Below are positions 8,327-17,249 of a stretch of 64,000 nucleotides of DNA, one piece after another; position 1 is the stretch's first letter, and the number at the start of each line of letters is the position of its first letter. Source of the stretch: Streptomyces sp. TLI_235 (lineage in GTDB: Bacteria; Actinomycetota; Actinomycetes; Streptomycetales; Streptomycetaceae); the NCBI GenBank assembly GCA_002300355.1, contig NSGV01000002.1, forward strand, positions 1-64,000. The letters run 5' to 3'. The position numbers were made by a program, and so were the translations under genes. The notes under the pieces are model-generated. The model saw only the letters and a program-made list of their open reading frames with translations. It did no database searches and had not been told where the DNA came from.

Positions 8327-9585
8327 TCAGCCCCGGGCCCACCCGGCGAGCACCGGCACGCAGCGTTCGGCGAAGTACTCGTAGTCCTCGGGCGTGTTGT
8401 AGACGTGTGTGGAGAGCCGCAGGTAGCCGGTGCCGCCGAAGCTGGTGAAGGCCGCCTCGACGCCCGGCTCGGCCGCGACGCGGTCGCGCAGCGCGTCGGC
8501 GGCGAGCCGGTCGGGTGCCAGGCCGTCCGGCAGGCGGACCAGCCGCAGGGCGCTCACCGGCGTCCCGACGTCCACCGCGGCGCTCTCCCCGGTGATAACG
8601 GCGAAGGCGTCGCCGACGATCCGCTCGGCGTGGTCGGCCAGCTCGCCCAGGTAGTCGCGCGCGGCCTTCCACCCCCAGGTGCGCTCGACGAGGTCGAGCG
8701 CGGCGTGGCGCCGCCAGGTAGCCGGTGGCGTCGACGGTGCCCTGGGTGTCGAAGCGCTCCGGGAAGGGCTCCCTCGCGGCCCAGGAGTCGATCAGCGGGT
8801 GCAGCTCGTGCCGCAGCGCGGAGCGGGCGACCAGCGCTGCGGCGCGCAGCCGAACTTGTGCAGGTTGCCCACCCACACGTCGAGTCCAGCCCGGCCAGCG
8901 CGTCCTCGGCCAGGCCGGGCACGTGCGCCCCGTCGAGCAGCAGTGGGACGCCCCGCTCCCGGGCGGCGGCGCCGACCGCCGCGACCGGCATCCACCGGGT
9001 GGTCGCGGAGGTGATGTGGTCCAGCACGATCAGGCCCGTCCGGTCGGTGACCTCGGCGAGCACCGCCGCGGCGGCCTCCTCCGGGCCGGCGTCCAACGGC
9101 ACCCGCGCGGTGCGGAGGGCGCCTCCCCAGCGGCGGGCCAGCCGTTCGGCCCCCATGGTGACCGCGCCGTAGCCGTGGTCGGTGGCCACCACCTCGCCGC
9201 CGGGCCGGTGCGGCAGGCCGCCGTACACGACGGTGGCCCCGGCGCTGGCGTTGGGCACCAGGGCGAGGTCGCCGGCCGGCACGCGCAGGAACTCGGCGAC
9301 GGCGGCCCGGGCGGCCGCCACCCGGCCCGCCAGCGCGGGGAACCAGACCACCGGTGCCCGCTCCGTCTCCTCGCGGAGTCGCTGCTGCTCCCGCTGGGCG
9401 GCGAGCGGCACCGCGCCGAAGGAGCCGTGGTTGAGGTGCCTCATCGCCGGGTCGAGCGTCCACGCCTCGGCGGCGGGCCGCCCGTCCGGCAGGAGCAGGG
9501 GGCGCGGTACGGGCTCCACGTCGTCTTCCGTCCACGGGTCGGCGGCCAGGGGCGGGCCGTCCCGTGGCTCGCGGGTCATCCTCAC
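8327..9585 (-). pseudogene. Class V aminotransferase (isopenicillin-N-epimerase-like), frameshifted
   Basis: A PLP enzyme of the cysteine desulfurase/epimerase group broken by about three frameshifts. The first part (9585 to about 8885) reads through MRHLNHGSFGAVP, NASAGATVVYGGLPH and LDHITSATTRWMPVAAV, with the PLP-binding Asp/His region LLLDGAHVPGL. Near 8885 one base is missing (LDFDVW expected), after which WVGNLHKFGCAP holds the PLP Lys. A second shift near 8845 leads to LVARSALRHELHPLIDSW and a third near 8705 to the C-terminal part VERTWGWKAARDYLGELADH and STHVYNTPEDYEYFAERC. All parts are collinear and sum to the normal ~410 residues, so the gene was whole until recently, or the assembly contains clustered indel errors here. 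Confidence 0.8.
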
Positions 9586-9735
9586 ACGCTGCCGTGGCGC
9601 TCGGGGCCGGCCGGGCGCGGGCCCCGGTCTCAGGGTCGGGTCAGGGCCGGGTCAGGGTCGTCGACGCTACCGGTCGGTGCGGCGGCCACGTACCATCGGC
9701 TCGATGTCCCGTCAGCCGAGCGGAGGAGGTCCGCG

Positions 9736-10029
9736 GTGCCCCTGGTAACCCTGCTCCTCGGTCTGCTCCGCCTGTTGGCCGGTGAGCTGCCGCTCAGCCC
9801 GTCGGTGCTGACCGCGGTCGCGGCCACCGCGGCCGCCGTCCTGATCGCCGGCGCGGTCGCCGGCGCCCTGGCGGCCGCCCGCCTGCTCGGGGCGCGTGCC
9901 CCGGCCGCCGTCCGCGACGGTGTGCTGCGGCGCCGGGCCCACGGCACCGCCTTCCTCCCCCAGCGTGATCCGGACGCCCGCGGCCGACGCCGCCCCAGGG
10001 CTCCCGGCGCGGCCCCGGCGGCCGCGTAA
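9736..10029 (+). CDS. DUF6412 domain membrane protein
   Basis: A 97-residue protein with two hydrophobic segments (about residues 2-15 and 22-53) and a basic C-terminal tail containing RRAHGTAFLPQRDPDARGR, the conserved motif of DUF6412 proteins that neighbour YidC/Oxa1 paralogues in streptomycetes. Start GTG at 9736 is fixed by a perfect GGAGGAGG six bases upstream. The YidC/Oxa1-like gene begins 65 bp later in the same direction, so the two likely form an operon and DUF6412 may assist or be a substrate of that insertase; this is inferred from context only. Confidence 0.85.
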   Translation: MPLVTLLLGLLRLLAGELPLSPSVLTAVAATAAAVLIAGAVAGALAAARLLGARAPAAVRDGVLRRRAHGTAFLPQRDPDARGRRRPRAPGAAPAAA

Positions 10030-10094
10030 GTCCTTCCCGCACGGCCGCCTTCCGTCGCACCTCATTCACCTGAGACCCGGAGGGCTCACCCGTC

Positions 10095-10775
10095 ATGTCC
10101 GTTTTCGCTGTGCTCGACCCTGCCGTCCGCCTCGCCCACGACGCCGTCTCGGCGCTCGCCGGCGTGGTGCCGACGGCCCTGGCCGTCGTGCTGTTCACCG
10201 CCGTCGTCCGGCTGGCGCTGCACCCGCTCGCCCGGGCGGCCGCCCGCGGTGAGAAGACCCGGCTGCGGCTCGCCCCCCGGGTCGCCGAGCTGAACCGCAG
10301 GCACAAGGGCCGGCCGGAGAAGCTCCAGGCCGCCCTCTCCGAGCTGTACCGGGAGGAGAAGGCCTCGCCGTTCGCCGGGTTCCTGCCGATGCTGGCGCAG
10401 ATCCCGTTCTTCTCGGTGATGTACCGGCTGTTCACCACCCCGAACGACCTGCTCGGCCACACCCTCGCCGGGGTGCCGCTGGGCCTGCACCTGCGCGAGG
10501 CGCACACCGCCGGGCAGTTCCTCGTCCTCAGCGCCCTGTACACGGCGATCGGCGCCGTCTGCTGGATGGGCTTCCGCCGGGCCCGGCGCGCCACCTCGGC
10601 CGGGACGCCGGGTGCCGGGCTGCTGCCGTACCTGTCGTTCGGCACGGTGCTGTTCGCGGCCTTCGTGCCGCTCGCGGCCGGGATCTACCTGCTGACCACC
10701 ACGGCGTGGTCGGCCGCCGAGCGGGCCTGGCTGCACCGGGGCGCTCCCGCGCCCGCGGCGGTGCTCGCGGCCTGA
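10095..10775 (+). CDS. YidC/Oxa1-family membrane insertase (paralogue)
   Basis: A 226-residue insertase of the YidC/Oxa1/Alb3 family. It shows the conserved core: first helix VPTALAVVLFTAVVRLALHPL with the buried Arg, a cytoplasmic helical hairpin with RVAELNRRHKGRPEKLQAAL and EEKASPFAGFLPMLAQIPFF, and three more membrane segments. It lacks the periplasmic domain of Gram-negative YidC and is shorter than the main streptomycete YidC in the rpmH-rnpA locus, and here it sits apart from those genes, beside DUF6412. I therefore treat it as an accessory copy that inserts a subset of membrane proteins. GGAGGG precedes the ATG by about ten bases. A strong hairpin follows the stop. Confidence 0.9.
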   Translation: MSVFAVLDPAVRLAHDAVSALAGVVPTALAVVLFTAVVRLALHPLARAAARGEKTRLRLAPRVAELNRRHKGRPEKLQAALSELYREEKASPFAGFLPMLAQIPFFSVMYRLFTTPNDLLGHTLAGVPLGLHLREAHTAGQFLVLSALYTAIGAVCWMGFRRARRATSAGTPGAGLLPYLSFGTVLFAAFVPLAAGIYLLTTTAWSAAERAWLHRGAPAPAAVLAA

Positions 10776-10780
10776 CCCGG

Positions 10781-10827
10781 CGGTCGGTGCCGGGCCCGCC
10801 ACCGGGGCGGGCCCGGCTCGCCGACCG
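10781..10827 (+). terminator. Strong GC hairpin after YidC/Oxa1 gene
   Basis: A long stem with arms of about 20 bases (left arm begins CGGTCGG, core GCCGGGCCCGCC pairing with GGCGGGCCCGGC, right arm ends CCGACCG) and a five-base loop ACCGG, five bases after the stop codon. The right arm is followed by CGACTCTTCGTGG. This should end the DUF6412-yidC transcript before the phosphatase gene. Confidence 0.8.
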
Positions 10828-10870
10828 CGACTCTTCGTGGTCGCCCCCGGCTCGGTGCTAGAAAGGACGC

Positions 10871-13579
10871 ATGGTCGAACACGCCGACCGTACCCAGGGC
10901 ACCTCCAAGCACTCACGGAGAGCGAGGAGTCCCCGGAGCCTTGCCGGTCAGGTCTTCGCCCTGCAGGTGGCGGTGGTGGTCCTCCTCGTGCTGGGGGCGA
11001 TCCTGGCGCTGGTCCTGGAGTCGCGCAGCGCCAGTGACAAGGAGGCCCGCAACCGGTCGGTGGCGGTCGCGGAGGCGTTCGCGCACGCCCCCGGCCTGGT
11101 GGACACCCTGAAGTCGTCCTCTCCCACCTCGGTGCTGCAGCCGCTGACGGAGGCGGCCCGCAAGGACGCCGGTGTGGACTTCATCGTCGTCATGGACACC
11201 CACGGGATCCGCTACACGCACCCGCTGCCGGACCGGATCGGGAAGCGCTTCGTCGGCACGATCGAGCCGTCGCTGGCCGGCCAGATCTACACCGAGAGCG
11301 TGCACGGCCCGCTCGGCCACGAGGTGCAGGCGGTCGTGCCGGTGAAGAACGCCGACGGGCAGGTGGTCGGTCTGGTGTCGGCCGGGCTCAAGGTCAAGAA
11401 CGTCACCTCGGCCGGCAACCGGCAGCTGCCGGTCATCCTCGCCACCGGCGCGGCCGCCCTCGCCCTGGCCACCACCGGCACCGCGCTGGCCACGCGCCGG
11501 TTGAAGCGCCAGACCCATGGCCTCGGCCCGGCCGAGATGACGCGCATGTACGAGCACCACGACGCCGTCCTGCATGCGGTGCGCGAGGGCGTGGTCATCG
11601 TCGGGCAGGACGGGCGGCTCGTGCTCGCCAACGACGAGGCGAAGGAGCTGCTGGGGCTGCCCGCCGACGCCGAGGGCCGGCAGGTGGGCGACCTGGAGGG
11701 CCTCGACCCGGAGACCTCCGAGCTGCTGCTGTCCGGCCGGGTGGCGGCCGACGAGGTGCACCGGGCCGGCGGGCGGCTGCTGGTGGTGAACCAGCGGCCG
11801 ACCGATCCGCACAGCGGCGCCATGGGCTGGGTCGCGACGATCCGCGACTCCACCGAGCTGCTGGCGGTGTCCGGCAAGGCGGAGGCGGCCGGCAGGCGCC
11901 TCGCCATGCTCTACGAGGCCGGCACCGGCATCGGTTCGACGCTCGACGTCGTGCACACGGCCGAGGAGCTGGTGCGGGTCGCCGTCCCGGGCCTCGCGGA
12001 CTTCGTCACCGTCGACCTCGCCGACCCGGTGCTGCAGGGCAACGAGCCCACCGGCGGCGGCATGGAGCTGCGCCGGGTCGCGGTCGGCGGCATCGAGGAG
12101 GAGCACCCGTTCTACCCACGGGGCAAGCTGATCACCTTCGTCCCGTCGACCCCGATGGCGCAGGGATTCGACAGCGGGCTGTCCCAGGTGGTGCCCGACC
12201 TGTCCACCGCGGAGGGCTGGCGGGCCCAGGACCCGCAGTGGACAGGTCGCATCGTCGACCACGGCGTGCACTCGCTGATCACCACGCCGCTGTCGGCCCG
12301 CGGCATCATCCTGGGCGTGGCGAACTTCTGGCGTTCGCAGAAGCCCGAGCCGTTCGACGACGAGGACCTGTCGCTGGCCGAGGAGCTGGTGGCCCGGGCC
12401 GCGGTCAGCATCGACAACGCGCGCCGCTACACCCGCGAGCACGCGATGGCCGTGACCCTGCAGCGCAGCCTGCTGCCGCGCGCCCTGCCGGAGCAGAATG
12501 CCCTGGAGGTCGCGCACCGCTACCTGCCGGCGCAGTCCGGGGTCAGCGGCGACTGGTTCGACGTGATCCCGCTGCCCGGCAGCCGGGTCGCCGTGGTGGT
12601 GGGCGACGTGGTCGGCCACGGGCTGCACGCCGCGGCCACCATGGGCCGGCTCCGCACCGCCGTGCACAACTTCTCGGCCCTCGACATCCCGCCGGACGAG
12701 CTGCTCGCGCACCTCGACGAGCTGGTCGACCGGATCGACCAGGAGGAGAGCGACGGCGCCACCGGGACGGGCGTCTCCGGCGCCACCTGCCTGTACGCGA
12801 TCTACGACCCGGTCTCGCAGCTCTGCACGGTCGGCCTGGCCGGGCATCCGGCGCCCGTGCTCGTCCGGCCCGACGGCAGCGTCGACTTCCCCGACCTCCC
12901 GGTGGGGCCGCCGCTGGGGACGGGCGGTGCGCCGTTCGAGACCGCGGAGATACACCTGCCGGAGGGGACGCAGATCGTCCTCTACACGGACGGGCTGATC
13001 GAGGACCGCGCGCGGGACTTCGACGTCGGCCTGGACCTGCTGCGGGACGCCCTCGCCGGCCGGCGGCGGGAGCCGGAGGAGAACTGCCAGGCCGTGATCG
13101 AGGCCCTGCTGCCGGCCCGCCCGCAGGACGACGTGGCCCTGCTGATCGCCCGCACCCGGGTGATCGACCCCGAGAACATCGTCGAACGGGAGATCCCGTT
13201 CGAGCCCGAGGCCGTCGCCGAGCTGCGGACCTGGGCGGCGGCCGCGCTCGAGAAGTGGGATCTCGGCGACCTGGTGTTCGGCACCGAGCTGATCCTCAGC
13301 GAACTCGCCACCAACGCGATCCGATACGGCACTCCGCCGGCCCGGGTGCGGCTGCTGCGCGACCGCGCGCTGATCTGCGAGGTGTCCGACGGCAGCAGCA
13401 CCGCCCCGCACCTGCGGTACGCGGCGACCACCGACGAGGGCGGTCGCGGCCTGTTCCTGGTGGCCCAGCTGACCACGCACTGGGGCACCCGGTACTTCCC
13501 CCGCGGAAAGATCATCTGGGCCGAGCAGGCCCTCCCCTCCTCGGCCGAGCGCCCGGAAGGCTCCGGCCCGGCACCCTAG
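10871..13579 (+). CDS. SpoIIE-type protein phosphatase with Cache, PAS, GAF and HATPase modules
   Basis: A 902-residue membrane signalling protein. Order: short basic N-terminus; membrane helix about 27-47; extracytoplasmic sensor of Cache type (about 50-180, with HGIRYTHPLPDRIGKRFVGT typical of CitA/DcuS-like sensors); second helix about 185-205; PAS (about 222-330); GAF (about 345-515); PP2C-like SpoIIE phosphatase domain (about 530-755, SGVSGDWFDVIPL, VVGDVVGHGLHAAATMGRL and LYTDGLIEDR as metal-binding motifs); and an RsbW-like HATPase (about 770-890, ELATNAIRYG). Proteins of this plan control partner-switching cascades by dephosphorylating anti-sigma antagonists (STAS proteins) and phosphorylating them with the kinase domain. 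No intact STAS gene is adjacent. AAAGGA lies five bases before the ATG. Confidence 0.92.
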   Translation: MVEHADRTQGTSKHSRRARSPRSLAGQVFALQVAVVVLLVLGAILALVLESRSASDKEARNRSVAVAEAFAHAPGLVDTLKSSSPTSVLQPLTEAARKDAGVDFIVVMDTHGIRYTHPLPDRIGKRFVGTIEPSLAGQIYTESVHGPLGHEVQAVVPVKNADGQVVGLVSAGLKVKNVTSAGNRQLPVILATGAAALALATTGTALATRRLKRQTHGLGPAEMTRMYEHHDAVLHAVREGVVIVGQDGRLVLANDEAKELLGLPADAEGRQVGDLEGLDPETSELLLSGRVAADEVHRAGGRLLVVNQRPTDPHSGAMGWVATIRDSTELLAVSGKAEAAGRRLAMLYEAGTGIGSTLDVVHTAEELVRVAVPGLADFVTVDLADPVLQGNEPTGGGMELRRVAVGGIEEEHPFYPRGKLITFVPSTPMAQGFDSGLSQVVPDLSTAEGWRAQDPQWTGRIVDHGVHSLITTPLSARGIILGVANFWRSQKPEPFDDEDLSLAEELVARAAVSIDNARRYTREHAMAVTLQRSLLPRALPEQNALEVAHRYLPAQSGVSGDWFDVIPLPGSRVAVVVGDVVGHGLHAAATMGRLRTAVHNFSALDIPPDELLAHLDELVDRIDQEESDGATGTGVSGATCLYAIYDPVSQLCTVGLAGHPAPVLVRPDGSVDFPDLPVGPPLGTGGAPFETAEIHLPEGTQIVLYTDGLIEDRARDFDVGLDLLRDALAGRRREPEENCQAVIEALLPARPQDDVALLIARTRVIDPENIVEREIPFEPEAVAELRTWAAAALEKWDLGDLVFGTELILSELATNAIRYGTPPARVRLLRDRALICEVSDGSSTAPHLRYAATTDEGGRGLFLVAQLTTHWGTRYFPRGKIIWAEQALPSSAERPEGSGPAP

Positions 13580-13594
13580 GGCGCTCCGCCGCGG

Positions 13595-14086
13595 TCAGGC
13601 GGCGACCTTGGCGACGAACTCGGCGACGTTCCCGGCGAGCCGCCTGATCTTCTCCTCCAGGGTGAGCGACTCCGGCATCCGGGCGCCCGGGCCGAGGTCC
13701 CGCCGGCCGCGCACGTAGAGCGAGCAGGCGAGGTCGCTGCAGATGTAGGTGCCCACCGAGTTGCCCTGGCGGCCGGCCGCGCCGGCCCTGGGCGCGACCA
13801 TCAGCGAGACGCCGCCGGTGTGGGTGGTGATGCACAGCGAGCAGATGCTGCGCCGGGTGCTCCAGGCCGCGGCGGCCGGACAGCGCAGCACCACGCCGTG
13901 CGGGCGGCCGTCCACCTCGGCGACCAGGTGCGCGCGGTCGGGGGCCTGCGGGTCGCGCCAGCCCAGGAAGTCCAGGTCCTCCCAGGGCTGCTCGGCGAGA
14001 TCCCGCGGGACGTACATGCGCTTCGCCTCGCCCTTGGTGCAGTTCACGAAGGCGGCGCGGATCTCGGAATCGGTCAGTGGCTTCAT
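13595..14086 (-). CDS. FBP-domain protein (EF-G-binding, FusB-like zinc finger)
   Basis: A 163-residue protein that matches actinobacterial FBP proteins, related to the C-terminal treble-clef zinc finger of FusB/FusC, which bind elongation factor G and release it from fusidic-acid-stalled ribosomes. The four zinc Cys are in SICSLC (near residue 90) and YICSDLAC (near residue 124). The N-terminal part begins MKPLTDSEIRAAFVNCTKGE. It is divergent from a TetR regulator over a perfect inverted repeat, so it is very likely controlled by that regulator. The gene converges on the SpoIIE-type gene, with only 15 bp between stops. Confidence 0.87.
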   Translation of the reverse strand: MKPLTDSEIRAAFVNCTKGEAKRMYVPRDLAEQPWEDLDFLGWRDPQAPDRAHLVAEVDGRPHGVVLRCPAAAAWSTRRSICSLCITTHTGGVSLMVAPRAGAAGRQGNSVGTYICSDLACSLYVRGRRDLGPGARMPESLTLEEKIRRLAGNVAEFVAKVAA

Positions 14087-14100
14087 GACTCGCAGGCTAA

Positions 14101-14131
14101 TTTGCCTAACACCATTAGGCAAACGCATAAT
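14101..14131. promoter_or_regulatory. TetR operator overlapping a promoter
   Basis: A perfect inverted repeat TTTGCCTAA, five-base spacer CACCA, TTAGGCAAA occupies 14101-14123, between the divergent FBP and TetR genes. Its left arm contains TTGCCT and, 18 bases later, CATAAT (14126-14131), a reasonable -35/-10 pair for the tetR-side gene. An operator within the promoter fits autorepression plus control of the FBP gene. Confidence 0.78.
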
Positions 14132-14157
14132 CGGGTTCGGACGATGGGAGTGCGGAT

Positions 14158-14724
14158 ATGGTTCGCGTGGGGCTGACGACGGAGCGACTGGTCCGGGCGG
14201 GCGCGGAGCTCGCCGACGAGGCCGGCTTCGACCAGGTGACGGTCACGGCGCTGGCCCGGCGGTTCGACGTCAAGACGGCCAGCCTCTACGCGCACGTGAA
14301 GAACTCGCAGGACCTCCGGACGAGGATCGCGCTGCTCGCCCTGGAGGAGCTGGCCGACGAGGTCGCCGACGCGCTGGCCGGCCGCGCGGGCCGGGACGCG
14401 CTGGCCGCCTTCGCCGACGCCTACCGCGACTACGCCCGCCGCCACCCGGGCCGGTACGCCGCGGCGCAGCTGCGGCTCGACCCGGAGACGGCGGCGGCGA
14501 GCGCGGGCGTCCGGCACGCCCAGATGACCCGGGCGATCCTGCGCGGCTACCGGCTGGACGAGCCGGCCCAGACGCACGCCGTGCGGATGCTCGGCAGCGT
14601 CTTCCACGGCTACGTGACCCTGGAGGCGGCCGGCGGCTTCGCTCACACCCCGGTCGACCCGCAGGAGTCCTGGGACTGGATCGTCGACTCGCTGGACGCG
14701 ATGCTGCGCGGGCGCGCCGGCTGA
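14158..14724 (+). CDS. TetR-family transcriptional regulator
   Basis: 188 residues. The N-terminal helix-turn-helix is clear: LVRAGAELADEAGFDQVTVT then ALARRFDVKTASLYAHVKN (residues about 10-55). The C-terminal ligand domain is of the WHG type, common in regulators of the AcrR/TetR group (GVRHAQMTRAILRGYRL, GSVFHGYVTLEAAGGFAH). GGGAG stands seven bases before the ATG. It should repress itself and the divergent FBP gene from the inverted repeat at 14101-14123. The inducer is unknown; given the neighbour, a translation-targeting antibiotic is an attractive but untested idea. Confidence 0.92.
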   Translation: MVRVGLTTERLVRAGAELADEAGFDQVTVTALARRFDVKTASLYAHVKNSQDLRTRIALLALEELADEVADALAGRAGRDALAAFADAYRDYARRHPGRYAAAQLRLDPETAAASAGVRHAQMTRAILRGYRLDEPAQTHAVRMLGSVFHGYVTLEAAGGFAHTPVDPQESWDWIVDSLDAMLRGRAG

Positions 14725-14734
14725 CCGTGCGAGC

Positions 14735-14749
14735 CCCGGCCGTGCCGGG
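14735..14749 (+). terminator. Short hairpin after TetR gene
   Basis: CCCGGC, loop CGT, GCCGGG, ten bases past the tetR stop. Small but perfect; a weak terminator is plausible. Confidence 0.35.
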
Positions 14750-14842
14750 TGTGGGCAGCGTCACCCGTTACAGCGGTCGGTTCGGCCCCTTACCATCCTG
14801 AGCGCGCGGGCCGGCCCGTGTTCCCCCTTCCGAGGAGTTTCG

Positions 14843-15649
14843 TTGACCGCCCGCACCACCTCGCCCGAGAGCTACTACCAGCGCACGGGCGAGCGCCGCT
14901 TCAAGCCGACGGCCCACGCCGGGGGCGCCTGGAGCACCGACGAGCAGCACTTCAGCCCGCTGGCCGGCCTGGTCGTCCACGCGATCGACGGGTATCTGGC
15001 GGGGCGGCCGGCCACCGGCCTGGCGCTCGCCCGGATCAGCTACGACATCCTGGGCCGGATCGCGCTCGACGAGTGCGAGATCACGGTGGAGACCGTCCGG
15101 CCGGGCCGCACGGTGGAGCTGCTGGAGGCGGTCGTGGTGATCGCGGACCGCCCGGTGGTCCGGGCCCGGGCCTGGCTCCTCGCGTCCCTCGACACCGCGG
15201 CGGTCGCGGACAGCCCCGAGGAGCGGCTCGCCCCGCCCGAGGAGTTCACCCCGTGGGCGATGACCGACCTGTGGGACGGCGGCTACGTGTCCTCGATCGA
15301 GGTCCGCCGCCGGGAGTCCGCACCGGCCGGGCGCGCCGCCGCCTGGATCAGCAGCCCGGTGGAGCTGGTCGCCGGCGAGCCCAGCAGTGCGACGGCGTCC
15401 TTCCTCGCCCTGGTGGACACCGCCAACGGCATCGCCGTGCAGCAGCCGCCCACCGCGTGGATGTACCCGAACATGGATCTGACCGTCCATCTGCACCGCC
15501 GCCCCGAGGGCCGCTGGACCGGTCTGGACACCACCGTGAGCTTCGGCCCGGCCGGGCACGGCCTCACCAGCACCGTCCTCCACGACGCGGCCGGACCGGT
15601 CGGCCGCGCGGAACAGATCCTCACCGTCCGTCCCCTGGCGGGCGGCTGA
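14843..15649 (+). CDS. Acyl-CoA thioesterase-like double-hotdog protein
   Basis: A 268-residue protein with the two-hotdog architecture of TesB-like thioesterases (4HBT_3 group). The N-terminal half holds FSPLAGLVVHAIDGYLAG and the strands ISYDILGRIALDECEITVET and VELLEAVVVIADRPVVRARA; the C-terminal half holds FLALVDTANGIAVQQPPTAW and DLTVHLHRRPEGRWTGLDTT, where an Asp commonly acts in catalysis. It would hydrolyse fatty acyl-CoA esters in the cytoplasm. The start is TTG at 14843, supported by CGAGGAG six bases upstream; no ATG or GTG in frame is better placed. It stands alone between the TetR and hydrolase genes. Confidence 0.83.
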   Translation: MTARTTSPESYYQRTGERRFKPTAHAGGAWSTDEQHFSPLAGLVVHAIDGYLAGRPATGLALARISYDILGRIALDECEITVETVRPGRTVELLEAVVVIADRPVVRARAWLLASLDTAAVADSPEERLAPPEEFTPWAMTDLWDGGYVSSIEVRRRESAPAGRAAAWISSPVELVAGEPSSATASFLALVDTANGIAVQQPPTAWMYPNMDLTVHLHRRPEGRWTGLDTTVSFGPAGHGLTSTVLHDAAGPVGRAEQILTVRPLAGG

Positions 15650-15685
15650 CGGGGCGCCGGTGGGCGCGACCCGCCCGGGCGTACG

Positions 15686-16570
15686 ATGCCCGCCATGATC
15701 GATCTCGGGTGGGGGGAGCCGCGGACGTGGGTCCTGTTCGACACGACACGCCGTCATCTGCGGGAGCCGGGCGCGCCGCGGCCGGTGCGGCTGTACGAGT
15801 GGGAGCCGCTGGGGGTGCAGACGGCCGATCCGGCTCCGGTGGTGCTGGTGTCGCACGGCACGGGCGGGTCCGGCAGCGGGATGGGCTGGCTGGCCGGTCC
15901 GCTGGCCGCGGCGGGGTTCCGGGCGGTCGCGGTCGACCACCACGGGAACGACTTCGTGGACGGCTACGAGCCGGAGGGCTTCCTCTGCCCGTGGGAGCGT
16001 CCGCGTGACCTCGCCTTCGCCCTCGACGCGCTGGCCGCCGAGCGGGAGCTCGGCCCGATCGGGGCCGCGGGCTTCTCGGCGGGCGGCTACACGGCCGCGG
16101 CACTGGCCGGCGCGCGGCTGGACACCGGCGTGCTGCACGCCCTGCTGACGGGTGCGGTGCCGCTGCCGGAGATCCCCGAGTTCCCGGGGGTGCTGGACGC
16201 CTTCCGGGCGAAGGCCCCGAAGGGCATGCCACCCGCCGCCGTCGCCGCCGCGGGGGCGGACCTGGGTGACCCCCGGGTCCGAGCCGTCTTCCAGGTCGCC
16301 CCCGGCCTCGGGCCGATGGTGACGGCGGAGAGCCTGGCGGCCGTGCGGGTGCCGGTGGAGATCCGCTGGGGCGGCGCCGACAGCGTCACCCCGTACGAGA
16401 GCGACACCCGGCCCTACCTGGAGGGCATCCCGACCGCCGCCGGCCGCCCGCTCGGCGCGGACGTGGTGCACGCGGACTTCATCGGCCCCGACCCGGCACC
16501 CCGCGCCGCCCGGGCCCGCGCCGAGGCGGCGGCGGACGCGGTGACCTTCTTCCGCTCCCACCTGGGCTGA
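15686..16570 (+). CDS. Alpha/beta hydrolase (dienelactone hydrolase / PAF-acetylhydrolase-like)
   Basis: A 294-residue alpha/beta hydrolase. The oxyanion region is VVLVSHGTGGSGSGMGW, the nucleophile elbow is GAAGFSAGGYTAAALAG, and the later part offers IRWGGADSVTPYES (candidate Asp) and DVVHADFIG (candidate His). The lid segment between about residues 145 and 200 is Pro/Ala-rich. Members hydrolyse small esters or lactones; there is no signal peptide, so it acts in the cytoplasm. Either ATG at 15686 or the one three codons later could be used; neither has a strong ribosome site. It converges with the isochorismatase-like gene. Confidence 0.8.
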   Translation: MPAMIDLGWGEPRTWVLFDTTRRHLREPGAPRPVRLYEWEPLGVQTADPAPVVLVSHGTGGSGSGMGWLAGPLAAAGFRAVAVDHHGNDFVDGYEPEGFLCPWERPRDLAFALDALAAERELGPIGAAGFSAGGYTAAALAGARLDTGVLHALLTGAVPLPEIPEFPGVLDAFRAKAPKGMPPAAVAAAGADLGDPRVRAVFQVAPGLGPMVTAESLAAVRVPVEIRWGGADSVTPYESDTRPYLEGIPTAAGRPLGADVVHADFIGPDPAPRAARARAEAAADAVTFFRSHLG

Positions 16571-16588
16571 CCCGGGGCGGCCTCGCGG

Positions 16589-17194
16589 CTACCGGGCGGT
16601 GAGCTCGTCGACGGTGGCGGCGACGGTGCCGAACAGGTCGCCGATCGTGGTCAGCGCCGCCGCCTGGAGGGTCGCGGCGGGCAGCACCGCGCCGTCGGGT
16701 GCGGCCAGCGCCCGGGTGGCGGTGGCCTCGGCGACGACGGTGGGCCGCAGTCCGAGGTTGAAGGCCTCCTGGGCGGTGAAGGCGATGCACATGTGCGTCA
16801 TGAAGCCGGCCAGCACCAGATCCCGGCCCTCGCCGAGCTCGCCCAGCCGCTCCGCCAGATCGGTGCCGTGGAAGGCGTTCGGTACCCGCTTGACCACGAC
16901 CGGCTCGCCGTCGACCGGGGCGACCTCGGGGCAGATCGCGCCGATCTCGGCCCGGATGTCGTACGGGGTGCCCTCGCCGCCGTCGTTGACGACGTGGACG
17001 ACCGGGGTGCCGGCGGCGCGGGCGGCGGCCAGCAGCCGCGCGCCGGCTTCCAGCGCCTGATCGGCACCCTCCAGCGCCATGACGCCGGTGCGATAGGTGT
17101 GCTGAAAGTCGATCATCACCAGGGTCGCGTCGGCGAGCCGGGGCAGCGTGCTGTCGAGGCCGACGACCTCGCGCAGGGTGGGCGATGCGGGCAT
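16589..17194 (-). CDS. Isochorismatase-like cysteine hydrolase
   Basis: 201 residues with the full catalytic triad of the isochorismatase/nicotinamidase superfamily: Asp29 in LVMIDFQHTY, Lys102 in VVVKRVPNAFHGTDL and Cys136 in GFMTHMCIAFTAQEAF. The cis-peptide loop precedes Cys136 as usual. Members hydrolyse amides or vinyl ethers; the substrate is unknown. GGAG lies seven bases before the ATG. The GlxA-type regulator gene ends 55 bp upstream on the same strand, and such hydrolase-regulator pairs are common, so the regulator probably controls this gene. Confidence 0.88.
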   Translation of the reverse strand: MPASPTLREVVGLDSTLPRLADATLVMIDFQHTYRTGVMALEGADQALEAGARLLAAARAAGTPVVHVVNDGGEGTPYDIRAEIGAICPEVAPVDGEPVVVKRVPNAFHGTDLAERLGELGEGRDLVLAGFMTHMCIAFTAQEAFNLGLRPTVVAEATATRALAAPDGAVLPAATLQAAALTTIGDLFGTVAATVDELTAR

Positions 17195-17249
17195 GGCGGA
17201 GCTCCGTTCCAGGAAGAGAAGAGGCAGGAGTTACGGCCGACGGGTGCGG

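Noticed and set aside
10913..13480. An 855-codon minus-strand frame opposite the SpoIIE-type gene
   Set aside because: The plus strand has five recognised domains; the opposite frame is a GC shadow.
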